Made by a program: the position numbers and the translations under genes. The notes under the pieces were generated by a model. That model did not search any database, was not told the DNA's origin, and saw only the letters and a list, made by a program, of their open reading frames with translations. Positions 23,425-35,014 of a stretch of DNA of 64,000 bases are shown one piece after another. The DNA is taken from contig JALMLS010000344.1 of the NCBI GenBank assembly GCA_038496445.1, positions 310,001 through 374,000 on the forward strand, given 5' to 3'. Position 1 is the first letter of the stretch, and each line of letters opens with the position of its first letter. The stretch is from Trichosphaerium sp. ATCC 40318 (taxonomy: Eukaryota; Discosea; Flabellinia; Trichosidae).

Positions 23425-23823
23425 GTTTGTAAAACAAATTGTAGTTGGGTTACACCATACCAATGCAAAACTTGTCCAAAAAAATGTACTCGCTTATTCG
23501 CTTAGTACATCCACTTAACAAACTCACTTTTTTAATGAACCAACATGCTGAAAAACAGCAACTCGCGATCTATTGGGCATACTACGAACAGAACGCCTAA
23601 CCAGTACGAGGTTAGCCAACAGCGTAGTAATTACAAATAGCTAAGAAAGAGACAAGTTTTTGTCTTCCCTTTTGGGTTGGCCGTTGGTGGAATGAAATAA
23701 ACAGATGATATATCAACAAATTGGCTCCCCGCCGCTTGGAAACGTTAGTTTTTGTGAATAACAAAACAAGACGTTTTGTGTTCGACATTGTTTTTTTTTT
23801 TTACAAGGTTTTTTTTCGGAGAT
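23425..23823. other. Intergenic gap, nothing assigned
   Basis: About 400 bases between the start of the RabGAP gene and the stop of the next minus-strand gene. It contains poly-T/poly-A runs near 23780-23815 and no supported gene. Confidence 0.5.
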
Positions 23824-24863
23824 TTAGCCAGTCTGGGAGTCAGTGAGTATCAATCTCGGCGGTTTCTCCACAAATGCCAAGTCAGCTATGGGTGTTTCAT
23901 CAACAATAACATTCCCGTCCACATCCTATTCAAGAAATGAGAAAACGAGAACACGTGATTTTCGGAATAAAAATAGAACAAAAAATTGAAAGCCGCAAAA
24001 CATAATTGTACCTTTAGGTAATGGCGAGAATAGTCTTTTTTTTTGAACAAGTCTATCTGTTGTATTTGAGATATCAAGTCACGTATTTTACAACCAGGGA
24101 ATAGCCTAAACGACTCTTCTCTCCCTTCACACTCAATCATAATGATATCTATCGTTCGGCTTATCGTCCTCTTACTCAGTAGTGAAGGGTTCACAACAGA
24201 CGCAATTGTTGGTAGCGTTTGAAGAGGTTGTGTGTAAGTCTCTACAACACCATTGTTGCGGTTAAAATAGCCTTGGTTTCTTTGTTGAAGGGACGTAGCA
24301 GGTTCAGATTTAATGCGCTTCCTCGGAGAATGAAGAAGATCCATCAGAGATTGCACAGCCTCAGGTGCATTTTCATTTCGAACACCACTCGTAGGAGTTG
24401 ACTGTGCTCTCTTTCTTTTTTTTGTTTCTGCTTGAGGTTGAGTTGCAATTCTTTCGGCGGACTTTATATTTTTCCGCTCTGCTGCTCTGTTGTCTTCGGT
24501 ACATGCGTTTGTCTGGGTATTTTCCCGTACGTCTTTAGGAAAGCCTACAACAGGTACACGCGATCTGGTACGTAATCTCAACGTACAATTGCCAAATTGT
24601 GTACCGTAATGTCCCTGATTTACACCAATTGTCTTATTCGGTCGTAGTTCGATGGGACTATTACCAAAACGCTCCTGTAGTGTTGCTGCGTTCTTCGCAG
24701 TGCTCCTGAACACAATTTCTGGGCAGCTTGTTTGAAAGTCAATGACGCGGGCACGTGGATACCGAGGCGCTTGGCAGAGCTGGCTTGGGTAGATATACAC
24801 TATGTCATCATTCTTCTTAAACAGATGCTCGAGCTTTTCTCGTTTTCTTAGGCATATAGACAT
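23824..24863 (-). CDS. Unknown basic, probably nuclear protein with a possible beta-grasp C-terminus
   Basis: One long exon from the ATG at 24863 plus a short last exon after an intron at about 23926-24011; the stop is at 23824. The N-terminal third is ordered in appearance (VYIYPSQLCQAPRYPRARV, GNCTLRLRTRSRVPV). The middle is low-complexity and polar, with basic clusters TKKRKRAQ and SPRKRIKSEP that resemble nuclear localisation signals. The last 80 residues (IDIIMIECEGREESFRLFP, DLISQIQQIDLF, HYLKDVDGNVIVDETPIADL, PRLILTD) have the strand-strand-helix-strand order of ubiquitin-like folds. That fold assignment is an inference from pattern only. No known family is recognised. Confidence 0.6.
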
Positions 24864-24915
24864 TCTAGAGTCGTCCCGTGAAGCGCTGGTCTAGGTAACA
24901 GTTAATAAAAATAGA

Positions 24916-25113
24916 ATGAACTATAAAGAACAAAGCAAAATTAGAAAGTTGGAAAACAAATTAAAATGTACTGAAAAACAGCCCCTTAAAGTAGCATTTC
25001 CTGACGAAAGTGTACTATCCGTAGACGCGGTACAACAGCCACAGGTTTTCTATGACGTTAACAGTACGTACAGAGGTGCATCCAGTAGAAATATTGCTCC
25101 AACTAGACTTTGA
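24916..25113 (+). CDS. Small ORF, doubtful
   Basis: A 65-residue frame with an ATG, starting 53 bases from the divergent start at 24863. It is Lys/Glu-rich at first (MNYKEQSKIRKLENKLK) and has no long frame opposite it, so it is not a shadow. No family is recognised, and no splice continuation was found. It could be a real small gene or a chance frame. Confidence 0.25.
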   Translation: MNYKEQSKIRKLENKLKCTEKQPLKVAFPDESVLSVDAVQQPQVFYDVNSTYRGASSRNIAPTRL

Positions 25114-26101
25114 TTCCATTGTGCTTTAGTATTTGTTTGCGGCTATTAAACCCGATCTTGTTTGTGATGTTAGTGATGTCAAATTTCAGTTTGTCGAAAA
25201 CTGCTTAAGAAGTGCGTAGGCGCTATGCCAGCGCTTGTTATACGCATAGGAAGCAAAATGTATCTCTACGAGGAGCTCGTTGTTTCAATAAAAAGCTCAA
25301 GTAGCAGCATAATACACACTACACGGCTCTTCAGAAGTCTCAGCACGCCTCTATTTAGCATACTGAAAACCCCTCCAAGGCGTTAAGATTGCTATGACTA
25401 AGAACGTGGTCCGTTAGACACGTTATTGGAGCAATAGGAGTAGTTTTATGTAATATTGCCCTTGTAGTAAAAAATAATGTACCTTGACACTTGCGCTGTT
25501 CAATTAGATTTTAATCCAATATTCGAAATCGCTTGCAACGCTGCGTGGAGTGTTTAGATTTAGAACCAGTGAAAAAGTTATTACGGTTAAGGGCGGAATA
25601 ATGTTTCAAACAAATCATTCAAAAAACAGTAACAACTTTCTCATATTTCATCATGGTAAAGGTACACGATGTTAGACGACATTATCTATTTCAGGTCACG
25701 GGTGAAACACAAGTTTTTGCGAACAAGTTTTAAACTCAATTGGTTTTGAAAAAAACGTTCACTATTCCCACGTTGTTCGAAGGGGTATTAATTTTTACGA
25801 TATTGGGCGCTTGGATAGGTGTGGGGTTTTTATGGGTTGTTTGAAAAAACGCTCGGCATTTCTCTTTCGCCGTTTTTATTTCATCTCCGCTCTCGTCTGG
25901 AGTTTTTTTTTAACATAGTTTAAAACTGAACGTAGCGGCTTCTTTTTGCGTGGTCAGACAATACACCTTTTATCTTCCGAGAGGACAGCAGTATACGTTC
26001 TGAGATTTAATTAGCAGCTACTCAGTGACATTCTTAGTAACCCCGACGGTCGAATTTTTGAGAAGGGTAAGAAAAGGTGACTAAACTGTGTATTCATTTC
26101 T
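25114..26101. other. Gene-poor gap, nothing assigned
   Basis: About 990 AT-rich bases between the doubtful small ORF and the STAT stop. All six frames are broken frequently. No tRNA-like cloverleaf, repeat or coding exon could be supported. Confidence 0.45.
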
Positions 26102-29087
26102 TTACATGTGTGGCTTAACCCGAGGAGCCTCTAGCGGATCATACCCATCGCCTTTGGGTCTTCTCTGTGATACATATGGTGAATAATAAGGAGCAAAGCA
26201 TTGATCTTTCGGATAACGCTAAAATTAAAAACTGTTAACAGGTCGTAAAATATTACGCGTTAGGCATCAGAAAATAGACGCTATCAGCTTCAAAAGAAGC
26301 TTATAAAAAAAAACCCGACTCATGAGTTTGGAAAACAAAAAAAAAAGTTGCGGCGAAGTACCTTAAACACAGGTTTCCCCGCTCCTGTGAATGTGACTTG
26401 TAAAATATACAAAAACTGCGGGTGTTGAGCTAAGAAGTCTGGTAATGTCTTTCTCGGCCCAGCGACGTCATTGGCGCCAACCAAATAATGCTTAACTTGT
26501 TGGCTATTTGCGCCGATGTAGGCAATACCGAATTGGCCAGGGTATTGCTCAGAGAACCTTTTCGTAATTAAAAAAAACTATATCCCAAAAAATCCAAAAA
26601 ACACGTGTTGGCAAACGCCACCAGTAATTTTTACAGAATGGTTATAAAACTTGTCTGTGATACGTTGTACCAAGATAGAAACGGTGGGAAAAAAAAAAAG
26701 AAATTCACTTTTTACGAAATGTACCTAATAACAAAAGTGCCAGGTACTTTTTGACCGTCTAACGAAGCACGAACAACATCACGTGACATAAAACCATAGA
26801 TAAGACCTTGTTGCCATAGACTACCAATATGACGCTTGTATCGCACAACATGAAGACATTTACCAAACCAAGCCCAAAACTGTTAAAAAAAAGAGAGTTG
26901 TAAGCACTATATCGTTTTAGAGCTGCACTGGATTTACCTTTTCAAAATCTCTGTTGGTTATTCTAGATTTGCTATCAAAGAAGCGCTCATTAATATATTT
27001 AAAGTCGTAGGCGTTTAGGTGGCGTTTAGGGTTCATTAAATCTTGCTTTGTTGCTCTCAAAAAGTGGCGCTAGCATAAAGTTATTAACTTTGACATGGTC
27101 GCGGTTACAGTAACAGCTGTAAAACTGTAGCGCGCAGAATACGTACTTGTAATGTATTGCATAATTGAGGCCAGGGAATTTCCAATTTTCCGTTAAAAGT
27201 GTCCTGAGAAAGTAAGTTAACAATACTCAAATTGACAGATTGCCACTATTTTCTGGTTTTGTTCTTACTTTTTTGAATAAAATTTGCATTGAATCCTCCC
27301 ATTGGGATTCGTTGGTTATCACAACGAATGGAAGACTTGGTAGACTCTCAATGGTAACCTAAATTTTGACACGCGTCAAAAAAAATCCCGTATGACATAC
27401 ACGAACTTACGTTTGCGACTTGACCTTGCTTGTTACGTAGGTGTACCAAAACTGAGAATTTCAATACAACAGATTGCTTTCTTGTACTCAAATTGAGTTT
27501 CAAAGGAAACTTTGCACACCTAAGCATTCATTAGCGCCAACATCCATCAAAAGAAATAAAAGTTCATTTGTCCCGTGTTTTTTTTTTGAACTTACTTTGA
27601 GTTGTCAAGATGCGCTTGATTATTTACGAGTTTATCTTTTTTTGCTGAACCTAAGTGTCAGTCAACGTGTTGAGGACTTTTGAATTGCAAAAAGGGACAA
27701 ACAAATATCCCGTTTGAAAGTAAAATCAAGTGCTCACCGTGGTTACCATCACTAACCAGTGATGCTTTTACTGGACCAACATTCACTATATCTACGTTCG
27801 ATCCAGTAAGCATTTGTACAACCAAGGAATCATCAGGTAATGTACACCCACTAGATGTCATTAGAAATTAATAAAAACAGAATTCTTCTTTTAGATCTAT
27901 CTTACTTCTTGAACACCTCAGGGAAGGGTTGTTTTGTGACAATAAGTGAGCAATAGCAGTTATTCATATTACCATTAACAAGGCTCTGGAGTAAGCGTCA
28001 ACATATGTAATAGAGACAGTCACTAAAAAACAAAAGAAAATCTCACCTGTAATTCGTGATAGAGTAGTTCTAACTGTTTGAGTTGAATTTGTAAATCCTG
28101 ATGTAGGTTGAACAACATCTGTAAATCACGTGGTGATAATATAATATCTCTATTGAGAACCTGTAATTTTTGAAGTTCTTGGTCAATCTGAGATTTTAGT
28201 CGATGTTGTAGCGCAAGCATCGAGTCGTAGCCTTTTTGAAAAAAAACGAGTTAGAACATCTTCCGTAATGGTTCAATTAATTATTTAAAAATAGCACGAG
28301 CATCTAACAATACTTGTTGTTGCAGTACAAGCTATTAGAAGTCGCACTGTGCTTATTATTTGAATGGGAATTTTTTTTGTTATTTTGGAAAGCGAGTAAA
28401 ATAAAAAAAAGTCTGCGGCTTTACATTATCAGTTACCTTGTTGAGAGGGGCTGTTTAGTAGCATTTTAAGTTGTTGCATCATAGTAGATAATAGGTGTGC
28501 TTGGTCTATGCAACTACGATGTATTTGTGCTATACATTCTGTTGGTGTGGTGGGTTCGCCATGAGACAGGCCATTCACATGCGCTATGATCTTGTTACTG
28601 AAATGTTTGGGTCGTTTAAGTAAACTTGTTGGTTTGAGGGTTTAAAAACATTAGAGTAGCCAATTGTGACTTTAACGAATCATAGAAAGAATTATGTACG
28701 CACTTCCAGAGTTTGTAACGAACAGAGCCCATTGTAACTGACCAATTTGTGGCGTCGCGTATTGGTTACCAACAGGGCTGCTTGGAAAAGAGATATTATT
28801 TGGCGATGGCTGTGGTGAGTGAGCTGGATGCATTCTCGTGATGGTATCAGGCGTTGATGGTTCCGTTGTCGATGGGCTCCAAGTGGCGCCTGGGCTCAAA
28901 ACTTGCTCAACAAAGTTATCCATACCGACTGGGTAATTCGTCATTACGACTCTACACCGAATTAGAACAAATTCTAGCTAAAAGCCTATTGTTTTAGGGT
29001 CTCGTACTCCTCTTGGCTTTGTGGTTGCGTTAGTACGTCCATTAGGCCGAGACCCCATTCAGAACTTTGCGCGAGGTTACTCATCAT
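26102..29087 (-). CDS. STAT-family transcription factor (non-metazoan type)
   Basis: STATs are latent transcription factors activated by tyrosine phosphorylation. The start is MMSNLAQSSEWGLGLMD at 29087, spliced to a Pro/Ser-rich region (VEQVLSPGATWSPSTTEPST). Next come helical exons (QIHRSCIDQAHLLSTMMQQL; LQHRLKSQIDQELQKLQVL; SPRDLQMLFNLHQDLQIQL) like the coiled coil of Dictyostelium STATs. A central beta-rich region follows (VQMLTGSNVDIVNVGPVKAS). The linker and SH2 domain are clear: FWAWFGKCLHVV, LWQQGLIYGFMSRDVV, then PGTFVIRFSEQYPGQFGIAYI with the phosphotyrosine-binding Arg, and VKHYLVGAN. The C-terminal tail holds KGDGYDPLEAP, whose Tyr is a candidate activation site. The stop is at 26102. 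It is divergent from the FKBP15-like gene, with 220 bases between starts. Confidence 0.8.
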
Positions 29088-29307
29088 TTCAAGAGTATAG
29101 TACTGTATTAAGTATATACAGCTGCGTGTAATAGTCAGTTGGTTGGTAAAAAATAGCGTTAAACGTGTAATTGCCGTTTGTCTTTTGGCTAGTATTTTCT
29201 CGCAAGCTGTCAAATTTTCTATTATTTTGGTATTGTCAAAAAACCAGACAAAGCAAGTTCCAACCAGTTTACTTACAACTGGTACAAAGCGAACTTCTGT
29301 CAAATTA
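29088..29307. promoter_or_regulatory. Putative bidirectional promoter of STAT and FKBP15-like genes
   Basis: 220 bases lie between two head-to-head start codons. I see no assignable binding motif and no clear palindromic TTCNNNGAA site to support STAT autoregulation. Confidence 0.3.
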
Positions 29308-32300
29308 ATGTCTCGTGGCCTATTCGACGACGACGACGATTTTAGCGTAGGAGCCTCTGACGGCTTTGGAACGTACGTTTTTTTCAAAATGGTGGCATTT
29401 GCGCGTGGTTTTAGTGAGTTGGAACCTTTTCAAACGAATTTTCAAGTGCCAGCTCAAAACCTTTCAATTCTCGAAAATTTGGTGTGACCGTTGTTTTTAC
29501 AATGTTTTCTATGCGTAGAACTACGCTTGAAAGTGAAAAAGGTGTAAAACATTTCTGTATTGTACTTGCCAATCATTAAAAAATTTTAACCTCAGGAGAT
29601 CGTCTAAACTTCACGGTATGTTCGACGACGGTCCTACCGGTGGCAACGAGTCCCTACAATGGACTGGAAAGAAAAGTAGAAGATCAAGTGAAGCAAAAGG
29701 ATCTTCACCTCAAATGGCGTGTCTACATGCAGCCACTGGCGTTGATTTGTTCAGATAGTACGATTGTCAACCATTTTGTTTACAAATCAACTCTTACATT
29801 TTATTTAGTGACAAAGCCACGCAAAAATACTCTCCAATTGGGAAAGTAGGCGCAGCAATTTTGGGTAACACAAGCGCAGGCCGTTATCAATTACTTGTTT
29901 ACAAAAGTGCCAAAGACCACATTACACTCGTAGAGCTGAGCCCTAACTTTAAATACACGGTATGAAAGTGTCTCTACAACAAAAAAAAATGCTTCAGTAA
30001 GTGACTTCTGTTTACAGGTACAGAAATCGAGCGGTTCGCGACCTTTTGGCGCTTTTATGGATCGGGAGAAACAAAACTGGAGTATTAATTTCGCCAATGA
30101 AGATCAGTCTGATCAATTCGCTATGCATTTGGCTGGTGCACTATGTTTATGTAGTGGAGGTACGCTAAACAAAAGAGTCATTCTACAACTTACCAACATC
30201 GTTTTCTTTTGACACTTATATGATCTGACGTCATAAATAGGCACCAAACTTGTAAAAATCGTTCTTGAAGATCCAAAGGGTCCATCTGTAAGTGAAGGTG
30301 ATTCTGTTGGTGTATACTACTCTGGATACGTTGGTACAACGGGAAAATTGGGTACACCATTCGATACAAACGTTGGTACGCACTAGTTTTGTTATAGTTT
30401 AATGAATTCCTTTTGCCAAAAGAATTTGTTTATCGTTCGGTTTTTTTGACACGTGGTAGGAAAGAAGGTTTTCCGTGTTGATTTGGGAAAAGGAAAGGTT
30501 ATTAAAGGATGGGATCAAGGTACTAAATTATAAGCTACGCAAGACATGCATTACTGATTTTTTGGGTTTTCTTAGGTCTAGTCGATTCTAGTAAGGGTAC
30601 ACGCTTTGTTTTAGGTATTCCTCCATCTCTTGGTACGTTACTTTATATTTATAAATAAGCAAGAGATTATTCTAATCGTCGTTGTAGGTTATGGAAAGCA
30701 AGGCATAGCAAATAAAATACCAGGCAACGCCGTGTTAGTATTTAAAGTAAAGGTATAGTTTTGTTTGATTCTTTATTATTTTTTTTTCACCCCACTCATT
30801 TACTTGGAAGGTTGCAAAAGTCAAGATAAGAAGTGCAAGTGCAAGCGCTCATGAGGAACCACAAGCACCGCTTCCAGTCCTACCTGCCAGAGAAGAGGTC
30901 CAATATTTTAACTATGTTTTTATTTATTTCTGACATCCTTACAGCCAATTGTCGCTGATGAAAGCAGTGCTTCTTCTAAAGTTATAAGCCGACTGAAAGG
31001 ATTAGCAGAACCTACGCCTCTAGTACAAGCCGGTGAATTCGAAAATAGAGATCCACGTGTTCAACAACAACAACACCAAAATCAACAGCAGATGGGTACT
31101 GGTGTTGGTGGCGGTATGCAAAACCAATACGGTATGCAAGGTAATCAGTATAATCAACAACAAATGGGTATGCAAAATCAAAGACAGCAATTCAATGCCC
31201 AAGGACAACCATACAACCAGCAAGGTCAATTTAATAACCAACAATTGGCTTTGGCAAGACCAATGACAAACGCCTACGGTCAACCTCAACCTCAACCCCA
31301 GCTAAACGCATATGGTCAACCAGTTATTCCACAACAACCACCTGCACCTACAAGTATATACGGTGTGACACCAGTAGGAGCCAGCCCTCAGTATGGTAAT
31401 GGTGTACAACCACAAGCAGCAGCACAACCATCAGTTGATTCTACAAGTGTTGTTGTACTTCAAACAGGTCAAAAAGGTAAGTCAGCGGAATAACAAGTTA
31501 GTGAAAAGACTAACGATTTTGTGTTTGTTCAGGTATTGCTGATAGAGTCGATTTGGTGTACAGTCGCTTAGAGAAACTGTCCAATAAATTTGAAGACAAC
31601 TTCTTTACAGGTACTATTGAATCAATTTGTTTGATATTCTTTGTCAATGATTCTCACCATTTCTAGGACGTGATACTAGTGGTGTATCAGCCAAGGTTCT
31701 TGTACAAACAATACAACGTATTGTGAATGAGAACAATAGATATGTTGATGAGCTTGAAGAAAAGAACAAACGTATTGATGTTCTTCGCGAGAAAATCTCA
31801 TTATTGAACGAAAGTAAACAAAGGTATGTTTTCACAGTGTATTGTATTGTATGTAATATAACATGTTATGTAGAGTAATGGATGAATCAACACGAAGTAT
31901 TGAAAACTCAAACAAGAGCGCACAAGGCAGTATTCGTCAACTTGAAGTATTGCGTGAAGAAAAGACTAAATTAGAGATGGAATTGAATTCTACAGCAGGC
32001 GCTTTGAGTACTGCTAATAGACAGTTCCAAACATTACAGAGGTCTTATAATACATTATCCAATGAACTTGGTATTGTAAAGACACAACATGAGAAAGACC
32101 TGCAAGAAATTGTGACACTCAAGGTAAGTCCTCTACGGGTTTTTGGTTCAAAAAACATTGAGCAATTAAGATACAAGTGATCTGATTTTTGTGTTAGGCC
32201 GAGGCTGCTACCAGCGATTCTGAAGTAAGCATGTGGAAGGTGAAGTTTAGAGAAGGTAGTGACTAGTTTTTAAATTATTTTTGAGTTGACTGTGAGTAGT

Positions 32301-35014
32301 TGAGAGCTCCAAGAAGGCAATTGAAACACAACGTGATACTTTGGAAGAAAAATCTGATCTTTTGGCTCAACAACTTGCTGCAAGGTACTGAGCTATTAAC
32401 ATTATATGGTTTGTGGTTTATTTATTTGTATGTATAGTCGCGAAAGCTTCAAAACACAAGTGGCACAACACAAAGGTGGGTTCGAAGAAGAGCGTACCTT
32501 TATGGAGACACAAATCAAAGAACTTCAAGGCAAAATCAGAGCTCAAAGGTAAGATAATTTTTTACGGTGTTCTTTTCTCATTTTTCGGTTTAGGAAGAAC
32601 CTCAAGGCTCAAGTTCAAGAACAATTGGATAATCAAGAAACCGAACTCCAAGAGAAATTCGAGGATGACCTCAAGAATCAAGAACTAGCATTGAAGAAGT
32701 ACTCCTTTTTTTTTTTTTCTACTCGCTCTTTGTTGTTTTGTAACATTATTTTTCTAGGGCCTTTGCTGCTAAACTTAAAAAGCAAATCGCAACTGCTGTT
32801 GAAACTGCTCTAGCGGGCGCACCTAGTGAGGATGAGTTCAATACTCTTACAAATGATAATGTTAAGCTCAATGCTCTCGCTAAGCGACTTAAATCACAAA
32901 TTACACAACTTACTGATGAAAACGAAGACCTTAAAGAAAATAACCAACCAACGTACGTGATGACGCGCCATTTAACGATTATATATCCTTATACATGTCA
33001 TTAGTGTTGTTACTACTTCTGGTATGGATAGCGAGACAGTACAAGCCACAATCAAGAAGGTATAGTATTCTCATTTTTTTTCTATTTTACAAATTACTAA
33101 AATCTGCTTTTTTTTGTAGATCCTCAACGGTTGCTTTATGCAAATGCGTGAAACATTCGATGGTGAAGAAAATTACGAAGGCACAGAAGTGCTCTCTTCA
33201 TGCAGAAACATTATTGTTCAAACTACACTAAACGTGCGGCTGAAGTCTTTGATTCGACGAACAATCTCTTCTAATACTTTCGTTAGGCCTTGAAATCGTT
33301 ACAAGAGGATGCTGAAGACGAGGACGAAAGTGAAGACGAAGATGATGAAGTCAGTGATGAGGAGGATGATGTAGAGGATGACGAGCCTGAAGAACCTGAA
33401 GGTTTGTCTTTTGGAAAGAAAATAACACTCTAAATGTTGCTGTAGATACCACAGAGGATGTGGATGATACTGAAGATGAACCAGCTAAACCCGACGTGTC
33501 AACTACTGTTCTAGAACCGGAATACGAAGAACACGAGGAAGTAACTAAGAAAAGTTCGTAACCTTATTGTTTAATTGTAGACATTTTACTAACTATTATA
33601 TTTAGCGGAATCAAAACTATTCGATGATGACTCTGAAGACGAAATTGACGCAAGTGCGTACCCGTTTTTTTAAAATGATCCAGCGGAGAAGTAGGCGTTG
33701 TCACTCACTCGTTATAGCACCTGAACCAGCGGCCAGCACTATTGTTAACCCATTGATGGGACTTGGCGGCGATGATGCCGAAGACGAAGTTGAGGAGCCT
33801 GAACCTGAGATTGTGAATCCTCTGATGGACCTTGGCGGTGATGAACCAAAGGAAGATGCACCTGAAGAGTCAGAAAAACCTGAGGAACCAGAAGCTGAAG
33901 AAGAGATTACTAATCCACTAATGGCTACTGCTCCAATTGGCTCAGAACCAGAGGCCAAGAAAGGCGAAGACTTTGATTGGGACTCAACAGATGATGAAGA
34001 AGAGGTTGCTCCTGCTGCAGAGACTAAAGAGGCTCCAACTACTGTAGAGATTCTTGTAGATGCAGGTATGCAACGTAGATGTTAGATTCGCGTTTATTAT
34101 TTACAACAATCTTATTAGAACCAGAAGATACCGCTGCAGAAGGCGACAAAGACTCCCTGTTTGGTGATGATATTGAGTCTGAAGAAGATACCAAGGAAGA
34201 TGATCCTGCAGAAGATACTAAGGAAGATGAAGACAAAGAAGGCGATGATGAACCTGACGCTGAAGCTGATGCACCTGAAACAGATGAGAAGGCTGATGAA
34301 GACGACAAAGATGTTCTGTTCGGTGATGATACAGAGCCTGAAGAGCCTGCTGAGAAGGTCGAAGACACAAAGGCCGACGACACTGCCGATTTGTTTGAGG
34401 GAGATGACGATACACAAGAAGTTGAAGTCTCTGATCCTTTCGGAGTTGGTCAAACAGACGAACCTGAACCGGAGCCTGAACCGGAGCCTGAAGCCGAGCC
34501 TGAACCTGAAGTCAAAGCCGAGGATACTACACCTGTCATTGCTGATATTAATGAAGACGCTGAGTTTGATACACAAGCGCCAGAACCTGAAGAAACACCA
34601 GAACCTGAGCCAGAGGCAAAAGAAGATACACCAGGTAAGGAAAAACGAAAAGGCTAAAACATCGATTTTCTCGTTTTATTAATTTCGTTGTAGAACCTGA
34701 ACCAGAACCAGAGCCTGCAGCTACAGATGACGCTGGCATTTGGAGTGATGATGATGACACAGAAATTGTAGTAAAAAAGACACCAACAAAGAAGACTGAT
34801 GCGTTATTCAGCGATGATGACGATGATGTGCGTCTTTTCTTGTTTTTGATGGAGTCTGTTGTCTGACTGGTTCTTTGTTTAGGATACGGACCTGTTTGGT
34901 TCCAGTGATGCTCCTGCACCGTCTACTAGTAATACAGATGCAGCTGATGATGTTGACTTGTTATTCGGCGGAGAAGTCAAAAAGAGCGAAGAAGACGATA
35001 TCTTCAACGTCTAA
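29308..35014 (+). CDS. FKBP15: FKBP15/WAFL-like protein: WH1, FKBP, coiled coil and long acidic tail
   Basis: FKBP15 (WAFL) links endosomes to actin and associates with the WASH/FAM21 system in animals. The start is MSRGLFDDDDDFS at 29308. A WH1-like domain includes GAAILGNTSAGRYQLLVY and KQNWSINFANEDQSDQF. The FKBP domain spans about 30250-30830: GVYYSGYV, PFDTN, GKVIKGWDQGLV and GYGKQG keep the usual binding residues (Tyr, Phe-Asp, Val-Ile-x-x-Trp, Tyr). Exons at 30900-31490 are Pro/Gln/Asn-rich. Exons from 31530 to 33230 form a long coiled coil. From 33290 to the end the tail is strongly acidic (Asp/Glu/Pro) with three NPLM repeats and several LF-acidic motifs (DSLFGDD, DVLFGDD, DALFSDDDDDD-TDLFGSSD), ending DIFNV-stop at 35014. 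It has more than 15 introns; not every junction was checked. Confidence 0.85.
33720..34010 (+). repeat. Three NPLM repeats in the acidic tail exon
   Basis: The protein motif NPLMGLGGDDAEDE recurs as NPLMDLGGDEPKED and NPLMATAPIGSEPE, about 26-35 residues apart, within one exon of the FKBP15-like gene. The DNA is also Glu/Pro-codon-rich and repetitive. They look like short linear motifs in a disordered chain; the partner is unknown. Confidence 0.6.

Noticed and set aside
34115-34576. Minus-strand and alternative plus-strand frames opposite the acidic tail (Arg/Phe- or Leu/Lys-rich).
   Set aside because: They arise from the repetitive GAA/GAT codons of the FKBP15-like tail.
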